Source: Gnetum montanum (taxonomy: Eukaryota > Streptophyta > Gnetopsida > Gnetales > Gnetaceae). From it: a stretch of 62,339 nt of DNA. This document shows, piece after piece, positions 11,805 through 24,302 of this stretch (within the stretch, counting starts at the first letter, position 1; every line of letters begins with the position of its first letter). The translations under genes and the position numbers were made by a program. The stretch lies in assembly GCA_015680685.1 (NCBI GenBank), contig MNCI01002773.1:199201-261539 (forward strand), written 5' to 3'. The notes under the pieces are model-generated. The model was not told the DNA's origin. It was given only the letters and a program-made list of their open reading frames with translations, and did not search any database.

Positions 11805-12921
11805 TTATGAGCTATGTCCTCATCCATTCACTAAGAAATTCACCTGCCTTATGAGGAAGGTGAAATAATCATTCATGATGAGAACATAATTCCCCTAGTA
11901 GTTAACAACATAGACATAGAGTAGGGGTCCAAAATGGAGTTTCTAGAAGAAACTCCTACCCACAAAGTCAAGAATCCCAATAGAGTAAAAGAGGCCAAAA
12001 CCAATGATGATGGATCTAGGGATACACAATGGGTAGAGCTCCCCTTTTAGCAAAGGTAATGAGGAATACAAGCCTGTATAAAACAAGCCTATATGTTTCC
12101 TAATCTCTTAAAGATTAGAAAACATTTGCACAAATGATGTTCACTACTAATCCACTTGCCTTGTGCACTATAGTCATGTAGGTATATTTATTTATAGCCT
12201 TGTATCCTAGTTTACACATTACCTATACACACCACTTTGTTTCACTTTATGATTTCAATTTGCATGTATCCTAAAGTTTACTTTTGTTTACATCTTTACT
12301 TTTAAGGCCTTTTCCTTTTTTTAGAATCTTAAATATAAAACACCATAAAAATTTTAAAACTAAGAAAATCCATAAAAATTTTAAAACATAAAATGGACAA
12401 ATAAATATGTTTTCCTTTACAGAATGTAGTGCTTGACATGGCCTAAAACTAGAAAAAATGCAAAGCCTACCATGGCCTAAAAATGGCAACATCCTACAAC
12501 TTGCTACCATCTTAAATTGGTAAACAATGTATGGCCTGCCATGCCCTAAAATTGGCATAATGTATTACTTATTTTTGTTTTAGTTTACAACCTTATTGCC
12601 TAGTCAGTTTTACCTTTTTATTACATTATAACCATGTGGATTAGCCAATGTAGACTTATACCATAATCATAGCATAAAACTGTGTAACATGAATAAAAGC
12701 ACAATGCTAGAATAATATAAACAAAATTGAAACTTAAAGATAATAACTAAAATGTCTAAAGCATGATAACCATAGCCACATGGTGTGGAAAAATATTTAA
12801 ACAATATAACCATAAAACAAATAAACCATCTAATCAACTGAACCATTGGCTAACACTAGTCATAACAACATCAAAGTTAAATGTGATTAACGAAATAACT
12901 AAAAACAGATAATTGGTAATG
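11805..12921 (+). other. Non-coding spacer between protease and antisense gene
   Basis: No coding frame after about 11,960. The segment is homologous to the reverse complement of 37,890-36,890 in element E. Shared landmarks include RTAGAGYAGGGRTCYAARRTGGAGTTTC (about 11,918), AAGATTAGAAAAY (12,110) and repeated CATGGCCTAAAA motifs (12,437; 12,470; 12,539). If the family has an Ogre-like intron between PR and RT, its 5' splice site should lie in or just before this region; I could not fix it. Confidence 0.6.
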
Positions 12922-13945
12922 CTAAGAGGCATCTGGAGGAGGTTGAGGATTATTTCCACCTTTAGCTTAGGGGTTGCCAATATTGCCTGGTGCCTATAGA
13001 ATAATAACACAAGACTAATTAGTAATCAACATGCTATAGAATCAAGCCAATAAATTAAACAAAATAAAATATAACAACATTATTTAGCAAACAAACCTAA
13101 GGGAACTTCAAGGGAAGATGCTAAAGGCCAACCTCCAAACAATGGAGGATTTGGTCTTCCATCATGTTGGCCTAGTCCACATCCCCAAGATTAATACCCA
13201 TGAGGATGTTACTCTCATCAACCTCTATCCATGTAGGTAGCTCCCATGACACTGTAGTAGTACATACCTCACCCATAGCAGTAGAGATCTAAGGACTAGG
13301 TGATTCATACCTAGTGAGAGTGTCTCCAAAAATTTTGAAGGTACTTTCAACTTGGATCTCCTTTACAAATAGCTCTAACTTATATCGTTTGGTAGTCTCT
13401 TCTTTTAACCACTTAAGATAAGACTCACATTTATCCTTATACTTCTTTCTATGGTCTTTCTATGCCCAGCCCCACTCAAGGACCTAGGCATAGTACTCTT
13501 TTTACTCTTTAGTCTTGTGGGTGATTAGGTTCATCTACAACCACTACTCCATCATCTTTCTTGCAAGGGAAACCTTGTCATGAATAAAATTCTAGTAGCA
13601 AGCCCATGTGATCTCCTTAGTTCACAAAGACTCTTATTTATCCACTTGGACTTCCACAAAAGCCTTGTGATCCTGTAGATCATTGATTACCTAAGCCTAC
13701 CTCTTAGACTCTTTCTTTAAGGCCACAACTTGTTTCCATAGGGATTCGTTGGACTGTTGGAATTTCCTTGAGGTTTTTGTGCATGAATTTGCAATATCAA
13801 TTGCAATTTCATACAACCTTCATGGAACATTTTCCACTTTAGTAGGAAGTCTAGGCAAGGAGTCTATCTTCATGTCACACTTAGAGTCCCACTGAACTTT
13901 AGGCATTGCAAACAACATAACCATGAAGTATACATGAAAGCACAA

Positions 13946-14514
13946 TGTTGCGACCAGAAACCTCAGTCACTAGAAAAACCAAAGATCCTCAGTGCAACAA
14001 TTTCCAAACCTCGAATCATCAGGGCCTCCATGAAAAATGGGATTCAAGATACCTTGGCTGGTTTGGCAAATCAACCAGGGACTTATGAAATGAAAAACAT
14101 GGGAATAAAAGGAAACAGAATGTGAAATTGATAATAGATATGAAATAATGCATAGATGATAAACAAATATATTTTGTATAAAAAACCAAAAAATTTAAAC
14201 TTTATTGAGAAATAGAATAAAGAAAAAATTCAAGAAATGTGTACTAATGATGCCTAAGTGGGAAGCAAAAAAGGAGGTTTCACTAGTGTAGGAGTCCAAA
14301 GCCCGTTGAAGCCAATGGGATTTGCTCCATGATCTAGGTACTAAGCCAATCTTGATGCTATCGAACCTTCCTCAACTACTACAACCTTAGATCTACTAGT
14401 TGGGTCACTACTAGGGATGAGAAAAGTGGAAAATTTGAATGCCAGATTACTCCATGCTAGGGTTTGGAAATTCCAAAAGTGCAGTGTTGACATCCAAAAT
14501 TTAAAAATCTCAAG
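13946..14514 (-). repeat. Element D 3' LTR (partial)
   Basis: Direct repeat of 17,791-18,339. Shared blocks are CATTGAAAAAACC/CACTAGAAAAACC, AGGGCCTCCATGA, GGGACTTATGAAATG, AGAATAAAAGGAAAC, GAAATGTGTACWAATGRTGCC and TGCTAGGGTTTGG, up to ATCTCAAG. Beyond that point this copy joins gag sequence, marking the internal deletion breakpoint at about 14,515. Confidence 0.85.
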
Positions 14515-14529
14515 TGGGCTTGTCACCTT

Positions 14530-16548
14530 GGTTGTGCTTTACTTCCTCCATGTGTCCCAAAATGTAGACTTCAAATTTAGGCTATGGCTATTGTGGCTCT
14601 TCCTTGTTGTTTTGGTTGTGGGATTTGGTGTCCTCTTATGGCTTGTTGATTGAAGGGGATGGGGCTAAAGAGGTCATGGGTATAGCTAAAATGGGAGTGG
14701 ACTTCAATGGACCCACTTCCTTTCATGCCTCTGTATGCTTGTCTCCCATATCATTAGGGTTTTGCTTAGGCTTCTTCCTTTTTTTGGCTATAGTTTTTTG
14801 GTTGTCAGTCATTGGCTATAAGGAAGAGGAAGTAGCATTGGCCACCATAGGGGATTGTTGTGCAATTAGTTGGGCTATGACTATTTTGGTTTTATTGGGT
14901 TGGGAGACCTTAATGACAAAAGGTTCCCTTGGATGCATTCATGATGGTACTCTCACAATGAAAGCAGATCTTGAGCTATGGAAAGCTAAAGAAGCATTTT
15001 CATTGTAGAGGGGTACTTGAATCATGAATGGTTCTCTTGCAGGTCTTTGATTGTCATTGATGTTAAATGCTAAAATAACATATGAGCTATCATTAGCATT
15101 CAAATTTTTTTTGTAGGCTAGCATTGAATGGTTTTGTGGTTGAACTAGGTTAGAAGCATCTAAGACTAGTTCCCCACTATCTATCATCCTTTGCAGGTCA
15201 TCCTTCAATGCAAGGTAGAAGTCTATATCATGACCAAGTAGTTGATGATAATGGTAGAAAAGGTCTAGTTTGAAGTATCTAGGTAACTAGAAATCATCCT
15301 TTATTGCTCGAGTGGGATCTTTGGCTATTTTGCATAGTCACTCATGTTTCTTTTGAGCAAATTCAATCATTTGTTTATGTTTCATGCATCCACTTATTAA
15401 TAGTTGGTCTAGCAGCTTGGATGATTTTAACGAAAACATAGTATATTTAGATTTGTCCTTCCTTTTGAGGTTAGGTATATTTGTTATCAATGCTATGGTC
15501 CCAGAAGTTGATGGTTGGTTATTACAGTCATTGGTGGGGGCCTTGGGCATAATAACCTTTGGCCCTTGGTTTTTGATCTTTGTTTCCTTGGTTACAGTTT
15601 CTATGGTAGTGTTGTTTTGTTCACTCTTTTCTTTGTCTCTTCATGTGTGTTGGTTTTTATATGCTATATAGGCCAGATCATGAATGGCCTCCACAAAATC
15701 CTCTATATTTTTAGTTTGAAAGAACGCTTGGCTAAGAGACCATGGATCAAGGTAGTAAAGTTTGGACTTGATGAAGCCATTAACTACTTCCTTGAATATG
15801 GCTAACAAGTAGGCTTCAGCTATGGGCTCTAGTATTTCATTCAACAATCCATTCCACTGCTGAATGAATTTCTATACGAGTTCTAAGGGCCCCTCCTTGA
15901 TCTTCATGAGTTGGTCAAGTGTTGTTTCAGGCTTCAAGTTATACTTGAAATGGTTGACAAACTAGGCTACTAAGTCCTCCAAAGAGGACATGGGCCCTCT
16001 AGGTAATGCATGATACCAATCAAGTGCTTTCCTAGTCAAAGACATAGGGAAAATCCTCATGATGATATGATGCCATGGCTGTAAGTACAAACATTTAGAT
16101 CAAAAGGTAATAAGATGAGCATTAGGGCCACCTTCTCCATTACATTTTTTAAATTAGGGAATGAGGACACTAGGAGGAAGTGTCAAGGGTGGGACTACAA
16201 GACTTATGGAATCATCCTGGTAGAAGTCCATAATCTTGATAATTTATGTGGTAGAGGCTTTAGGGCTCTTCAACTCCTCCATTAGATCTTGGATCAATTG
16301 AAAGGCTTGATCCAAGCCTTGCAGTGGCCCCATCGGTTGCAAGATTTGTACATAAGGTTGTGGCATCTGTTGTGAGGCTTGTGGCCTCATTATGAGGTGC
16401 ATGATAGAAGGAAGAGGTCTTTAATGTTCAAAGATCACCTACACTCAATGATGGCAAGGTCTTTGAGATCATACACCCTCATGGCTTGTTGGCTATGATC
16501 TTCACCAGTGAGAGTGAAGGGCAATTTGATGGACTTTTGGAAAGACAT
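14530..16548 (-). pseudogene. gag: Element D gag
   Basis: Decayed Gag homologous to C gag. It starts at the ATG at 16,548 (MSFQKSIKLPFTLTGEDHSQ) followed by MRVYDLKDLAIIE. The core runs from about 16,040 down to 15,640 with MSLTRKALDWYHALPRGPMS, SLEDLV, FVNHFKYNLKPETTLDQL, KFIQQWNGLLNEILEPIA and KSKLYYLDPWSLSQAFF. It is better preserved than in C, with longer open frames. A C-terminal part at 15,208-14,939 reads MIDSGELVLDASNLVQPQNH, matching C 10,575-10,640. It ends near 14,530 where the 3' LTR begins, so the protease is lost. Such a copy could only move with help from an autonomous relative. Confidence 0.85.
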
Positions 16549-16689
16549 GGCTATAATACTAAGAATGGCTTAAAATAGGCTATAAATGGTAAAATAGGAG
16601 TAAATTCCCATAAATGGAATTAAAAAACTCTTAAAGAAAATGGAAATGGCAAAAAATGATGTGCTTACTATAATTAATAAGTAGGGGAT

Positions 16690-17760
16690 AAGGGGAGTTT
16701 ACCCCTTTACCAAAAATGGAATGTTGAAAACATTGGTTTCAAGCCTCACCCAAGTTGGCCTTCCAACTACCTCTACGCTAGGTATGGTAGGGGGGCGGGG
16801 GGGGGGGGGAAGAAAGAAGGGGGGGGGAGATAGTGGAAATCTCACACCTTCTTATTTCAATGTTGGAGATGTGGGAGGAGGTGGTGGGTGGGGTGGGGGT
16901 GGTGGAGTTTGAAGACCAAAATGGAAACTTGGCAGTTTTCAAAGATGGTTTTGCCATGCTGCCAACTTTTACCATAAAGGAAAAAAAAGTAGGGTTGGTT
17001 GGTATGGAAATGAATGTTAGTTTAGTGGTAAAAATATGGAAACAAAAATTAAATGGTTATTAAGGCATCCACATTGGCTTTGCTCTAATTATTCATAGTA
17101 GATGTTGTGAAATTTTAGCACCCAACCCACCTACAGCTTCCACGCTGTGGTTTTTGCTACAAGGGGGAAAGGAAGTGTTGGATTCCTTGGGAGGTTTAGC
17201 TTCCAAAAAAACTAGAAAATGAATTTTAACTTGTAATAAAAGAAAGTTTGGTCATTAAATTAGTAATAGACCTCACCAACCCTAGCCTCCCAACTACTTC
17301 CACGCTAGGTATGGCAAGAAAGAGGAGGGTTGAGATGATGGGAATCTCATAGCTCCTACCTCAATGTTGATGAGAGAAAGGCTTAAAACCAAAGTGGAAA
17401 GTTGATATTTTTTTACTAAAACTAGTTTTACACAGCTACCAATTTTCTCAACTTGGAAAAGTAGGGGGAAAGCCAACTCACGGAAGAGTTGAACCACCCA
17501 CTCTTAGAAACTAGAGAAAAAAATTTGGTAGTAAAAAGAAAAAAATAATAAGGGAAAAATATATCAATGTTGGCTTTGGGTAGTAAAATTCATAGAAAAT
17601 GCTATGAAAGGACAAAACCCAATCACATGAAACTTCCACACTATAGTTTTAATCAGATGGGGGAAAGACCAGCATTTATTCTTCAACGGTGTTAATTACA
17701 AAATTAAGGAAAAGCTTGCAAACATCAACAAAAAGAATAGATCTATAACAGAATTTAGGT
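16690..17760 (-). repeat. 500-bp duplication and G-rich tracts in element D leader
   Basis: Two diverged direct copies of about 500 bp fill the leader between PBS and gag. Landmarks are CCAACTACYTCYACGCTAGG (16,762 and 17,289), AATCTCA near 16,838 and 17,340, and CTTCCACGCTGTGG/CTTCCACACTATAG (17,137 and 17,633). The lower copy carries long G runs on the plus strand (16,790-16,827 and about 16,870-16,905), which are C runs in element orientation. No ORF is credible here. Confidence 0.7.
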
Positions 17761-17763
17761 GAA

Positions 17764-17782
17764 GACACTACTTCTAATGCCA
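17764..17782 (-). other. Element D primer binding site
   Basis: On the minus strand TGGCATTAGAAGTAGTGTC lies 8 nt after the LTR end (GATTGCAATA). It aligns with the PBS positions of C and E, and its TGG start and AGAAG core match E. Confidence 0.6.
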
Positions 17783-17790
17783 AGAAAACC

Positions 17791-19124
17791 TATTGCAATC
17801 AAAAACCTCGGTCATTGAAAAAACCAAGGATTTTTGGTGCGGCAGTTTCCCAACCCCAAATCCTTAGGGCCTCCATGAGAAAAATGGGATTCGAGGTATC
17901 CTAGCTAGTTTGGCAGATCAACAAGGGACTTATGAAATGCAAAACGTGAGAATAAAAGGAAACAAAATGCAAAACTAATAGCAAATCTTAAAAATTCATA
18001 GATGATAAATAAATATATTTCATATATAAAACCCAAAACTTAAAACTTCACTAAGAAAGAAAATAAAGAATATGTTCAAGAAATGTGTACAAATGGTGCC
18101 TGAGTGGGTAGTAAAAAAGGGGATTCACTAGTGTAGGAGTTCAAAGCCCATTGAAGTGGATGGGATTTGCTCCACGATCTAGGTACTAAGCCACTCTTGA
18201 TGCTATTGAACCTTATATCTACTAGTTTGATCACTACTAGGCGTAAGAAAAGTGAAAAATTTGGATGCCAAATTTCTTCATGCTAGGGTTTGGGAATCCC
18301 AAAAGTACAGTGTTGACACCCAAAATTCACAAATCTCAAGGCTACAATGCTTCCATGCTAGGGTTCAAGAGAATGCAAGTATGGGAACTTGCAAGAACTC
18401 TTGAGTGCTTGAAAATGCCCCAAGTATGAAATTAGTACTTGGAAGATTGCTTGTATGCTCAATGAAAAAAATTGCTCAATCCTCAAAAATTTTGGAACAT
18501 GTAAATGGGGTTTGAGGTTGGCTTTTATAGGATATTTGGGCCATGAATGGGGCTGCAAATTAGCTATGATTTGGCTGTGAAAATGGCTAGAAATTGGCTA
18601 TTAAGTGGCTACAAATTGGCTGTGAATGGCTACAAATTGGCTGCCAAATTCAAGTTAGATGGGTGCCCAAATTTGGGGGGTTACCATACATAGTAGGTGC
18701 TTCCCCCCATGGCCATTACATTTACTATAAATAGTAATCAAGGTACACTTTCCGTGCTGGAGATGACTCTTCTATGCTAAACTCTCCACCATGCTTGTGG
18801 AAGTAGCTAGTTAATGTTCAAGTGCATGAAGTGATGAATTTTGGGTTTTGTGATTTCCACTTTAGGGGATGCAATTCTTCACACTAGGGGTGAAGACTCC
18901 ATGCTAGGGGGAAACTTCCATGTTGAGGGAAAAATATTTCCAGGTTGTGCATATTGTCTCCATGCTAAAGGAGGAAAGTTTCCAAAACTCCCACCTTTTC
19001 ATGCTAGGGGTAGGTGAGATTTAACCCCTTGCACATGAAATATACCTTGTTAGGGACCTCTAACCATGGTTTCATGTGAAATGTAGAAGTAGAGGCATTT
19101 GCTAGGGGCTTAGTAGCTACAAAA
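17791..19124 (-). repeat. Element D 5' LTR
   Basis: Full LTR of about 1.33 kb in minus orientation, close to the 1.33 kb of the C 3' LTR. The lower 549 bp repeat the 3' LTR. The U3 part (18,540-19,124) contains short tandem units around GGCTACAAATTGGCT (18,565-18,650) and repeated CATGCTAGGG motifs (18,890-19,020). The outer end AGCTACAAAA is a diverged complement of TGTTGTAACC. Confidence 0.7.
18522..18529 (-). promoter_or_regulatory. TATA box of element D LTR
   Basis: Minus-strand TATAAAAG followed by CCAA. The C 3' LTR has TATAAAAACCAA (30,685) and E has TATTTAAGCCAA (42,335) at equivalent positions, so the box is conserved in the family. Confidence 0.6.
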
Positions 19125-19813
19125 AGTATAATAATCAACTAATGGTTAGAATGAAAATTACATAAAACATAGAATAACCTAAACATAAAACAAAATTAGA
19201 GCATACCTATCTTTGCCCTATCTATCTAGCCAAACTTAAGTGTAAGCCACCTCTTGGAAGGTTGCTTGGTGGCTTGTGCTACATCCTCAACTATGGGCCA
19301 CTTTAACTTAGCTCTAGCTGCCTCATTAGCTTCAACACATAATTCCTTGGACATCTCAATGTTTTCCTACTCAACATGAGGCTCAACCCCCATGTTGTGG
19401 GCACAATGCCTACCACTAAGTCCCTTAGTGGTAATAGATAGTAATTCCCCAACATCCTCTGATGGGTTCTAGGCCTACATGGTTGGATAAATGTGCTTTA
19501 TCCAATGCTCAGAGAGTTGGGATGGGTCTTCACTCATTTATCACCCATACCTCCTCATCACCAAGAACTCTACAAATCTCCTCAAATATGCCACAAAGAA
19601 TGCATAGTTCATGTATCATATTTTGGTGAGATCCTCTCAAAGTTTGATGATTTCCTCCCACAGGCTAGAGCCCAAGTGAGTAGCCTAGTTAAATCGAGCA
19701 TCTTCTGTTAGGACATTCATCAAGGTCCATTCCTGGGCAATGTTGATTACCTTCCTTTGCAATAGTAGCTTTGGAAAGGTATGGGATCTAAATAAGGGAT
19801 ATGATTCCCTTAC

Positions 19814-20089
19814 TTCTGGCACTTAGAAATCCTCCAAGGTTAACCTAGAATGGCTACGACTACCACCCAACCATGATTCCACCTCCTCTCAATGGCTTGC
19901 CTTATTTCTGGCACTTAGAAATCCTCCAAGGTTAACCCAGAATGTCTATGGCTACCACCCAACCATGATTCCACCTCCTCTCAATGGCTTGCCTTATTTC
20001 TGACACTTAGAAATCCTCCAAGGTTAACCTAGAATGGCTACGACTACCACCCAACCATGATTCCACCTCCTCTCTATGGCTTGCCTTAT
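19814..20089. repeat. Three 92-bp tandem units inside exon 4 of copy 2
   Basis: TTCTGRCACTTAGAAATCCTCC recurs at 19,814, 19,906 and 19,998, a constant period of 92 bp. Units differ at only a few positions. Copy 1 has this exon segment once. Since 92 is not a multiple of three, the expansion shifts the reading frame. Confidence 0.9.
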
Positions 20090-22699
20090 TTGCTAGTTTG
20101 GTGGCAACTCTCATCCCTTCAATGGGAATACTAAAGAGGTCACAACCAATATCTTGATTGATGGGCAAGGTGATTAATCATTATGAACCTTGGTAATGAA
20201 CTTCTTGACTCCTTCATCAAGGGATTCAATAATATTTATCATCTCAATAGCAAGGATGGTTGGGCTAGGTGCCATGAAAAGTTCAAGAAAACCTACATGA
20301 GCAATGTTTGCTTGAACATTTCTAGGTGTCTTTTCCATCAACCAACGCTACGCTGATTCAACTTCACTATATTTTAGGATGAACATCTACTTTAGGGTAT
20401 CCTGAAACAACCAAGATGATCCTAGAGGAGGTGGAAGCCCCCACAAGACAACAAAAATGGCTAGTTGGCTTAGGCAAAGGCACATAACATAAGACCAAAA
20501 TATGACAAGAATAAAAAATTAAAAATATCCTAATTCAAGCAATGAAAAACACTTAAAACCAAAATAGCATAGTATCATGTAGCCATGAAAATGTTAGTAT
20601 AACATAAAAAGACAAAACAAAACAAAAATTCTTCCTACCTTTCTTCTTCTTCCTACTTGATGAGGGTTGTGTGGAGGTCCTAGCAATGGTGCCCTTTTCT
20701 GGAATGCATTTAGGGGCCACCCACCAACTATGGGCTATCTCAATGGCTACACACCTATGGAATACTGGAGCAAATATCTTAGTGTATTTATAAAAAATTA
20801 TCATTTAATTGATCAACCACTATGATCCTGATTATTAGGCTTTTGGTAAATACACCCACTGTGCTTTGAGCCTTTTCAAAGGTTTAATCATTCTTGATCA
20901 AACCCTGGTCTCTAATCTTGTACCTACAAGATATCGATAAAATGAATAAGATAAGGAAGAATAGGTAAACAAAATAAACCCAAAATATGACAAAAAATCA
21001 CAACTATACTTACCCTTCCAAATGGCACACTATGTCAAGAGGATTCCAGAACAATGTGTGGGTTTGGTGTGCCACCATTAGAGTGTCCTTAGCATTGTAC
21101 TGAGAGAATTTTGGCCTGTTTAAGATTTGGGATAGTTGGCAAGTCCTGCTAGTATTCTTACTGTCCAACACTTCCCCTTCTACATGGGTCTTAGGATCAT
21201 CCATTACAAACTAGATGATCATATTAGAAGACTGAGGTAGTAGGATCTTCACAATGACATTGATCATGTAAGGAGACAAGTGTGACCACATCATTACACT
21301 GAAGTTTTGCAAGAGGTAGGCTAAGAACTCTCTTGCCCCAGCTAGAACCACAATGAACCCTACTCCAAATCTTGGTTAGTTGGTGGAGTGTTGGGTTTGG
21401 GTTGTTGGATACAGCAAAGTATTAATGTTGGTGGAATCCTACAACCAAATTCAATGATTTTATAGTCATTGGAATCCTTAAATCATAATCTAAACACCCA
21501 AGAATAGAAATCATAACAATGTTTAGTCACTATTACAAAAAATGCTGCCAAAGTGACATGAACCTAGTAGTAATGGCAAAACCCTAATTCATGCGAGTTT
21601 AGTAAATATTTTTCTAAAATTAATTACATTCCCAAATTTAGTGATTACAAGACTATTGGAATCCTTTAAAAAGACCTACAAACTTGTAACTTGAAAACAT
21701 GGAAATTCAAAGGTATGTTTGTAGAAACAATTCATGAAGTGACATGAAAAACTAAAAAATAGCATGGAATTACACTTACATCAGTTAATGAAAATAGTTA
21801 CCTAGCATTAACTGCAAACTAGAATTACATGATTCCACAGCCATGTAAAACCTCAAATCCTAAATTAATAACCCATAACCTCAAAAATTCAAAATTACTA
21901 GCCATTTTCTTAAGAAAAAATTTAGAAGTGGTATTGCTTTTTTAGGAAAAATAGCAAAAACATTTAAAATTAACTAAAATTTTTTTTATAACCTTACATA
22001 AACCAACTCTAACACCAAAACAACAATAAAAACACATAAAAACCACCTAGAAAAACCATAGTATTTTCTTAAAATTTGAATTTAATCAACATATTAACCT
22101 AGATATGAGAAAACACCTAGGACATAGGCAAGGAAAAACCTCAAGAAACACAAAATCGTCCAAGAGTAGTATACCTAGGGGTGATCGTAGCAAATCCTTG
22201 CCCAATCATGAGCCTTGGCATATGGGAGAGGTCCTTGTCTATTGTGTCAGCATCTTGCATGGTAGGGTTCTTGATGATGCTTGCCTCCCTCTTCTACATG
22301 GCAGTGTACAACATAGAAAACCTTTTAAAAATTTGGAAAATTTGAGTGGTAGGACTACTCTTGATTGGTGCTAGATGAGCAACACTAGAGGTTGAAGGGA
22401 TTCAAGTAATAATGTCTATCAATGCTCTACATTGGTGTACTATAGGTAAGAAAATGAGTTGTGCAAATGATTGTTCCAAAAAACTGCAAGTAAAAATTAA
22501 GTTTCAACCTAGGCACCCCCTTTGAAACCTCTATTACCATATTCACGCATTGAAACTCATGGTGCACTGATAGTTCAAAGAGGGGAAAGCTTAAACAATG
22601 CTGGGATGATGGAAGTTCCAAAACAAAGTTTAAAATTTTAATTTGGGTGGGCCCCACAAGGAGCCTCCTAAGAAAAGTGGGTTTAACACTTTAAAACCT

Positions 22700-24260
22700 C
22701 CTCTACACTAGGTTTAATCCTTCTTAAAACCCCTAAAAATATTTTTCAACCTCATACCCCCCTCACCCATGTTGGTCATCATGGAGCCAACATGGATCTT
22801 AGTACCCCATGTTCAAAACAAGAAGACCAATACACACCTTACGATATTTAGCATCTAGATGTTAACATTAGTGAACCCCAAGTTCCAAGAGGGGCTAAAA
22901 ACCTTCATAACACTTACCACTTTGTGTAATAACACTAGGTAGGGATTCATCCATGCTAGCCAGCATTTCTCAAGTAGGTACAACATCCAAATGTTAGTTT
23001 GACCTTAGAATGAATCCATAAAGCCTAAAACCCCATTGGATACCCCCAATAGCTCCAAAAGCTAGTTGAATCAAATCAAAAGTATTAAAAACCTTAAAAT
23101 TTAGTGGAGCAATACTAGGGGGAACCTCATCCACACTGGCCAACATGGCACTAGCATGGTTGGATGGGGTATAACTATAAAATACCAAAATTAACTTCCC
23201 AGTTAACATATTTTAACCTTAACAACTCTCTTTAGCCTCTAGTAGTGAAAAATCAACAAAATACAAGTCAAAATTCATGTCAAACATCATCCCCACACTG
23301 AGGAACCCTCACCCATGCTAGTTAGTGTGGGTCCAATGTGGTTGCCCTGGGCATGACTCTTAAAAACCAATTAACACACTAAAATAACCTTGAATTACAC
23401 CCTATGACCACAAAACTTTGCCAAAGCCTCCCAAAACCATCAGACATAATAAAATAGACCAAAAATGGTAAAAATCTATCATCTCCACCCCATCCATGAT
23501 GGAGCCATGTTATCTAGTGTGGCTCAAAGGGGGATGACTACAAAAAATAGTAAAAGGCCTTGAAAGTGGTCGATTTTGATGCCAAACATCAGCTATTAAC
23601 ATTTGCCACCCTAGGAGCTTGAATGCTTAGCCAATCTAATGTCAAAACCCACCAAACATTAATATTACAAGGTAGCCACATTAAGGGAGGCTAGAGCCAC
23701 ACTAGCCAGCATGACTCCAATGTGGGCAAGGTTCTTTACCACTTTTGACAACACTTCGAAATGCAGGAAAGCTAAAAAAACCTAGTCCAACAGAGCCTAG
23801 AATTCAAAAACCATCAACTGATGGCCATTCAACCTAATTTCAACCATAAAACCCATCAGACCCCCTCACCCACACTAAAGCAACGCTAGCTCATGAGGCG
23901 AAGGGGGGTATAATCACCCCATAGTCCAAATGATCTTCAAACATGGATAGTTTTAAGTCTAAAACTCAAATATGATAGCTAGCAATCCTAAAAGCCTAAA
24001 AAATTGATCAAATTACCTTTGAAGCCATCCCAAAACCAACAGGTATATTTATTGATACTAAGGAGTATTGGAGCCACATTGACCAGGATGCCTCAGCATG
24101 GGTGAGGTCCCAAATAAGGTTTCACTAGCAAAACATCCCTCAAATGGCCTTAAAACTTGACTGGTGAGAATTCAACTATGAAATATTTAATTCAAATGAA
24201 ATTTGACCTTTTTTTGATCCTATAATCACCTACACTATCCCATCCATGCTAAGCACACAC

Positions 24261-24302
<42 letters not shown>

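Larger units (their letters stand above)
13946..19124 (-). mobile_element. Element D: gag-only deletion derivative of the C family
   Basis: Order on the minus strand: 5' LTR (19,124-17,791), PBS, leader with internal duplication, gag (16,548-14,530), then directly a partial 3' LTR (14,514-13,946). Protease, polymerase and the first half of the 3' LTR are absent. It is inserted in intron sequence of antisense-gene copy 2: intron and exon remnants flank it at 13,905 and 19,207. The outer left end TGTTGCGACC is the inverted complement of the LTR terminus and matches the start of the C 3' LTR, TGTTGTAACC (29,937). No clear target-site duplication is seen (CACAA before 13,946, AGTAT after 19,124). 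Confidence 0.8.
12922..22299 (-). pseudogene. Antisense intron-containing gene, copy 2 (in element C)
   Basis: Unknown gene, homologous to copy 1 at 31,736-36,889. Exons on the minus strand: E1 22,299-22,175 (ATG, 125 nt, donor GTATAC); E2 about 21,438-21,014 (donor GTAAGT); E3 20,923-20,639 (donor GTAGGA); E4 20,421-19,207 (donor GTATGC); E7 about 13,905-13,097 (donor GTTTGT); E8 12,993-12,922 (72 nt, PPPDAS then TAG). Element D lies between E4 and E7, where exons 5-6 of copy 1 have no counterpart. Protein features: codon 2 of E1 is now a stop; E3 ends in basic SSSRKKKKG; E4 has FFVAYLRRFVEFLVMRRYG; E7 has a coiled-coil-like LWKQVVALKKESKR segment and WIEVDESNILMGINLGDVD. No enzyme domain is recognised. 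The first exon lies about 3.1 kb from the RT ORF of C, facing away. Confidence 0.75.

Noticed and set aside
14417-15008. Plus-strand frames of 78 and 134 codons with hydrophobic segments
   Set aside because: Antisense to element D LTR and gag. The minus strand is homologous to C gag, so the apparent membrane segments are accidental.
16721-16912. Gly-rich open frame on the plus strand
   Set aside because: It is made of G runs inside the duplicated leader of element D and runs opposite to that element. No conserved protein is seen.
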